A stretch of DNA of 6,230 nucleotides from a bacterium (GTDB lineage: Bacteria; Spirochaetota; UBA4802; UBA5550), in assembly GCA_024224995.1 (NCBI GenBank), contig JAAENB010001123.1, forward strand, positions 1 to 6,230. Direction: 5' to 3'. Positions 5,458 to 6,230 of the stretch are shown in pieces (positions within the stretch are counted from its first letter, which is position 1; each line of letters begins with the position of its first letter). The position numbers and the translations under genes are program-made. The notes under the pieces are model-generated. The model was not told the DNA's origin, did not search any database, and was given only the letters and a program-made list of their open reading frames with translations.

Positions 5458-6230
5458 TTAGAAGTTCATTATCAGGGCTTCGATTATTGGGTTGCGGTTT
5501 TTTTCTTTTCCCCCGATGTGATAAAAGTGTTCCCTGGTTACGATATGGCACTCTTTCCATATGCTATCAACATACTTATTCTCCCGGTACCGGTTTTTAT
5601 GCCAGGTGGAAAGAATGAACCTGGACCCTGAGCCTGTTAAAAGCCGGTGCAGCTCTTTTTCATTTTCTTCGCCCCAGGAGTCGTAATAGTCCACATGGCG
5701 GCCGATGTACGGTGGATCACAATAGATAATGCTATTGCTTCCTGCTGATGTTATTGTTTCCGCATAATTCCGGGTGCTGAAGTCCCAGTCGTTTTCCATG
5801 ATCTTTTCTTCCACGGATTTGACCTGGTTTACTATCCTGGTGATATAGGACTTTGAAAAACGCTCCTGTTTATGCCCGTAGGGGACATTATATTTCAGGC
5901 TCCGGTTAAAGCGCATCATGCCGTTAAAACAGGATCTGCTGAGAAACAAAAAATCAAGAGGGGCTCCCTTTTCATTAAATCGCTCTCTCACATAATTATA
6001 ATATCCCTGTCCGCCCTGCCGGAGCTCCGCTCCTTCCGCTTCCAGGAACTGCTTCACCCCTTCGGCATGTATCTCTTTCTTCTTTATAGCTGTATAAAAA
6101 TTGATTATATGCGGATTGATATCGGAAAAAAGAGCTTTTTTTGCCCCTGAGTTAAACCCCACTACTCCGGAGCCCATAAACGGCTCTATCCAGGTTTCGT
6201 TTCGCGAAATTGCCGCGTTTTCCAATATCC
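5458..6230 (-). CDS. D12-class N6-adenine DNA methyltransferase (Dam-like), N-terminus outside the window
   Basis: The enzyme transfers a methyl group from S-adenosylmethionine to the N6 of adenine in a short target site. The SAM-binding motif I is WIEPFMGSGVVGFN, and the catalytic motif IV is IIYCDPPYIG, about 150 residues later, the order of the alpha (Dam/DpnM) group. Between them SRSCFNGMMRFNRS and YNVPYG match the D12 target-recognition side. The C-terminus HFYHIGGKEKNRNP is family-typical. The frame stays open to the right edge. A TTG at 6225 could be read as a start, but the conserved N-terminal GGK segment of this family is missing, so the true start is almost certainly beyond 6230. 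The recognition site cannot be deduced; GATC is the commonest for relatives. No restriction endonuclease is visible, so it may be solitary, or its partner may lie outside. Confidence 0.92.
   Translation of the reverse strand, partial: ILENAAISRNETWIEPFMGSGVVGFNSGAKKALFSDINPHIINFYTAIKKKEIHAEGVKQFLEAEGAELRQGGQGYYNYVRERFNEKGAPLDFLFLSRSCFNGMMRFNRSLKYNVPYGHKQERFSKSYITRIVNQVKSVEEKIMENDWDFSTRNYAETITSAGSNSIIYCDPPYIGRHVDYYDSWGEENEKELHRLLTGSGSRFILSTWHKNRYRENKYVDSIWKECHIVTREHFYHIGGKEKNRNPIIEALIMNF

Noticed and set aside
5328..5631. Plus-strand open frames of 96 and 61 codons across the hairpin and methyltransferase end
   Set aside because: They cover the 35-bp inverted repeat and the antisense of a well-supported methyltransferase C-terminus.
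6223..6225. TTG as the true start of the methyltransferase
   Set aside because: The frame continues to the window edge, and the conserved N-terminal GGK segment that should precede motif I would be missing.
5315..6230. Restriction-modification or other defence island
   Set aside because: Only the methyltransferase is visible; no endonuclease or defence gene accompanies it, and the genes on its other side are housekeeping.

Overview
The window looks like ordinary bacterial chromosome from an organism I cannot place with confidence. The genes are compact and of moderate GC, with Shine-Dalgarno and sigma70-type signals. The set points to an anaerobic or facultative bacterium that uses RNase J, with a radical SAM protein and a SpoIIAA-like STAS protein. 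A spirochaete, a deltaproteobacterial lineage or a candidate phylum would all fit. No rRNA, tRNA, CRISPR array, transposase or recognisable phage gene is visible.

Layout: positions 1-409 hold no credible gene but several palindromic repeats. Next is a radical SAM protein on the minus strand (410-1507). An AT-rich divergent intergenic region of about 400 bases separates it from a small STAS-domain gene on the plus strand (1917-2267). A long stem-loop (2275-2323) lies between that gene and the convergent end of a three-gene minus-strand operon, dut-rnj-uppP (5214 down to 2332). The dut/rnj junction is an ATGA overlap, and one base separates rnj from uppP. A second repeat-bearing gap (5215-5457) holds a hairpin with perfect 35-bp arms. 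The window ends inside a D12-class DNA adenine methyltransferase whose N-terminus lies beyond the right edge.

The operon joins three housekeeping functions: dUTP removal, mRNA/rRNA processing and decay, and recycling of the undecaprenyl lipid carrier. They share no pathway, so the link is probably joint transcription. The likely promoter (TTGACA, 17-bp spacer, CATATT) sits so close to the dut ATG that the transcript is predicted to be leaderless or nearly so, and no ribosome-binding site precedes dut. The STAS gene is more AT-rich than its neighbours, and its best promoter candidate lies about 275 bases upstream.

The most unusual content is in the two repeat-rich gaps. They share a nearly identical 29-30 bp sequence in opposite orientation, bracketing the five-gene block. 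I see no convincing new biological system. The repeats, the leaderless dut start and the long STAS leader deserve a second look.
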